From Geothrix oryzae (GTDB lineage Bacteria; Acidobacteriota; Holophagae; Holophagales; Holophagaceae): a stretch of 64,000 nt of DNA. Shown one piece after another: positions 63,999 through 64,000 of this stretch. Each line of letters opens with the position of its first letter. The first letter of the stretch is position 1. The position numbers and the translations under genes are program-made. Below the pieces are notes generated by a model. The model was given only the letters and a program-made list of their open reading frames with translations, made no database searches and was not told where the DNA came from. The stretch covers positions 744,001 through 808,000 of the forward strand of contig NZ_AP027079.1 in assembly GCF_030295385.1 (NCBI RefSeq), in the 5' to 3' direction.

Positions 63999-64000
63999 CG

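Overview
The window is a GC-rich chromosomal segment carrying ordinary core genes (valS, bioB, mfd, cmk, recQ, hisC, clpP, tig, two tRNAs), at least four multiheme or heme-binding secreted proteins, a fused 2-oxoacid dehydrogenase E1, a cytochrome bd oxidase and three complete tripartite efflux systems. Diderm outer-membrane genes (three TolC-type proteins, OmpA-like and beta-barrel proteins, a KdsC-type phosphatase) together with small multiheme c-type cytochromes suggest a metal- or humic-respiring Gram-negative bacterium. The protein style is closest to what I know of Acidobacteriota (Holophagae/Geothrix-like). That assignment is inference from gene content, not from a search. I see no insertion sequence, integrase, phage gene or CRISPR array.

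Layout. 1-8.6 kb: partial valS, a tetraheme cytochrome with an orphan HlyD-type adaptor, a CDGSH/hemerythrin/bioB group, the fused E1, an outer-membrane protein and a cold-shock gene with a strong terminator. 8.6-20.7 kb: two small membrane proteins, then two efflux operons back to back. An EmrAB-TolC drug exporter with its TetR reads left, and a CecR-like TetR with TolC, adaptor and RND pump reads right, around a 167-bp control region. 20.8-31.3 kb: mfd, a 495-bp non-coding stretch, a large secreted beta-propeller/CHRD/PKD/cytochrome protein, a secreted protein made of three copies of an unrecognised domain, and an AmmeMemoRadiSam unit in which the A and radical-SAM parts are fused. 31.4-43.3 kb: thioesterase, HAD nucleotidase, S9 and M3 peptidases, a triheme lipoprotein, a protein-glutaminase-like protein lacking its catalytic cysteine, a DUF900-type hydrolase, OmpA-like and other envelope proteins, and a KdsC-type phosphatase.

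43.45-53.2 kb is the most coherent accessory block. It holds an ArsR-family regulator with a visible promoter/operator, TolC, a lipoprotein adaptor, an RND pump, two tiny membrane proteins (DUF2892 and DUF6132 types), a membrane-anchored rhodanese, an OsmC-type thiol peroxidase and cytochrome bd subunits I and II. All are on one strand with overlaps or short gaps. I infer a response to reactive sulfur, thiol or other redox stress that couples export, sulfur-transfer chemistry and an oxidase typically resistant to sulfide. The inducer and the exported substrate cannot be read from sequence.

53.2-64 kb, all on the minus strand: a membrane protein with a zinc-protease-like HEAGH motif overlapping cmk, a hexaheme NapC/NirT-type cytochrome, recQ-hisC-clpP packed end to end, trigger factor with a long histone-like, His-rich tail, and a row of four perfect stem-loops between tig and tRNA-Leu/tRNA-Arg. 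Last come an adenosine-deaminase-family hydrolase, a FYDLN-type zinc-ribbon protein and an unrecognised protein.

Most long alternative open frames are GC-driven shadows of these genes and are left out. Starts were chosen from Shine-Dalgarno spacing, signal peptides and known family N-termini, and several are GTG or TTG.
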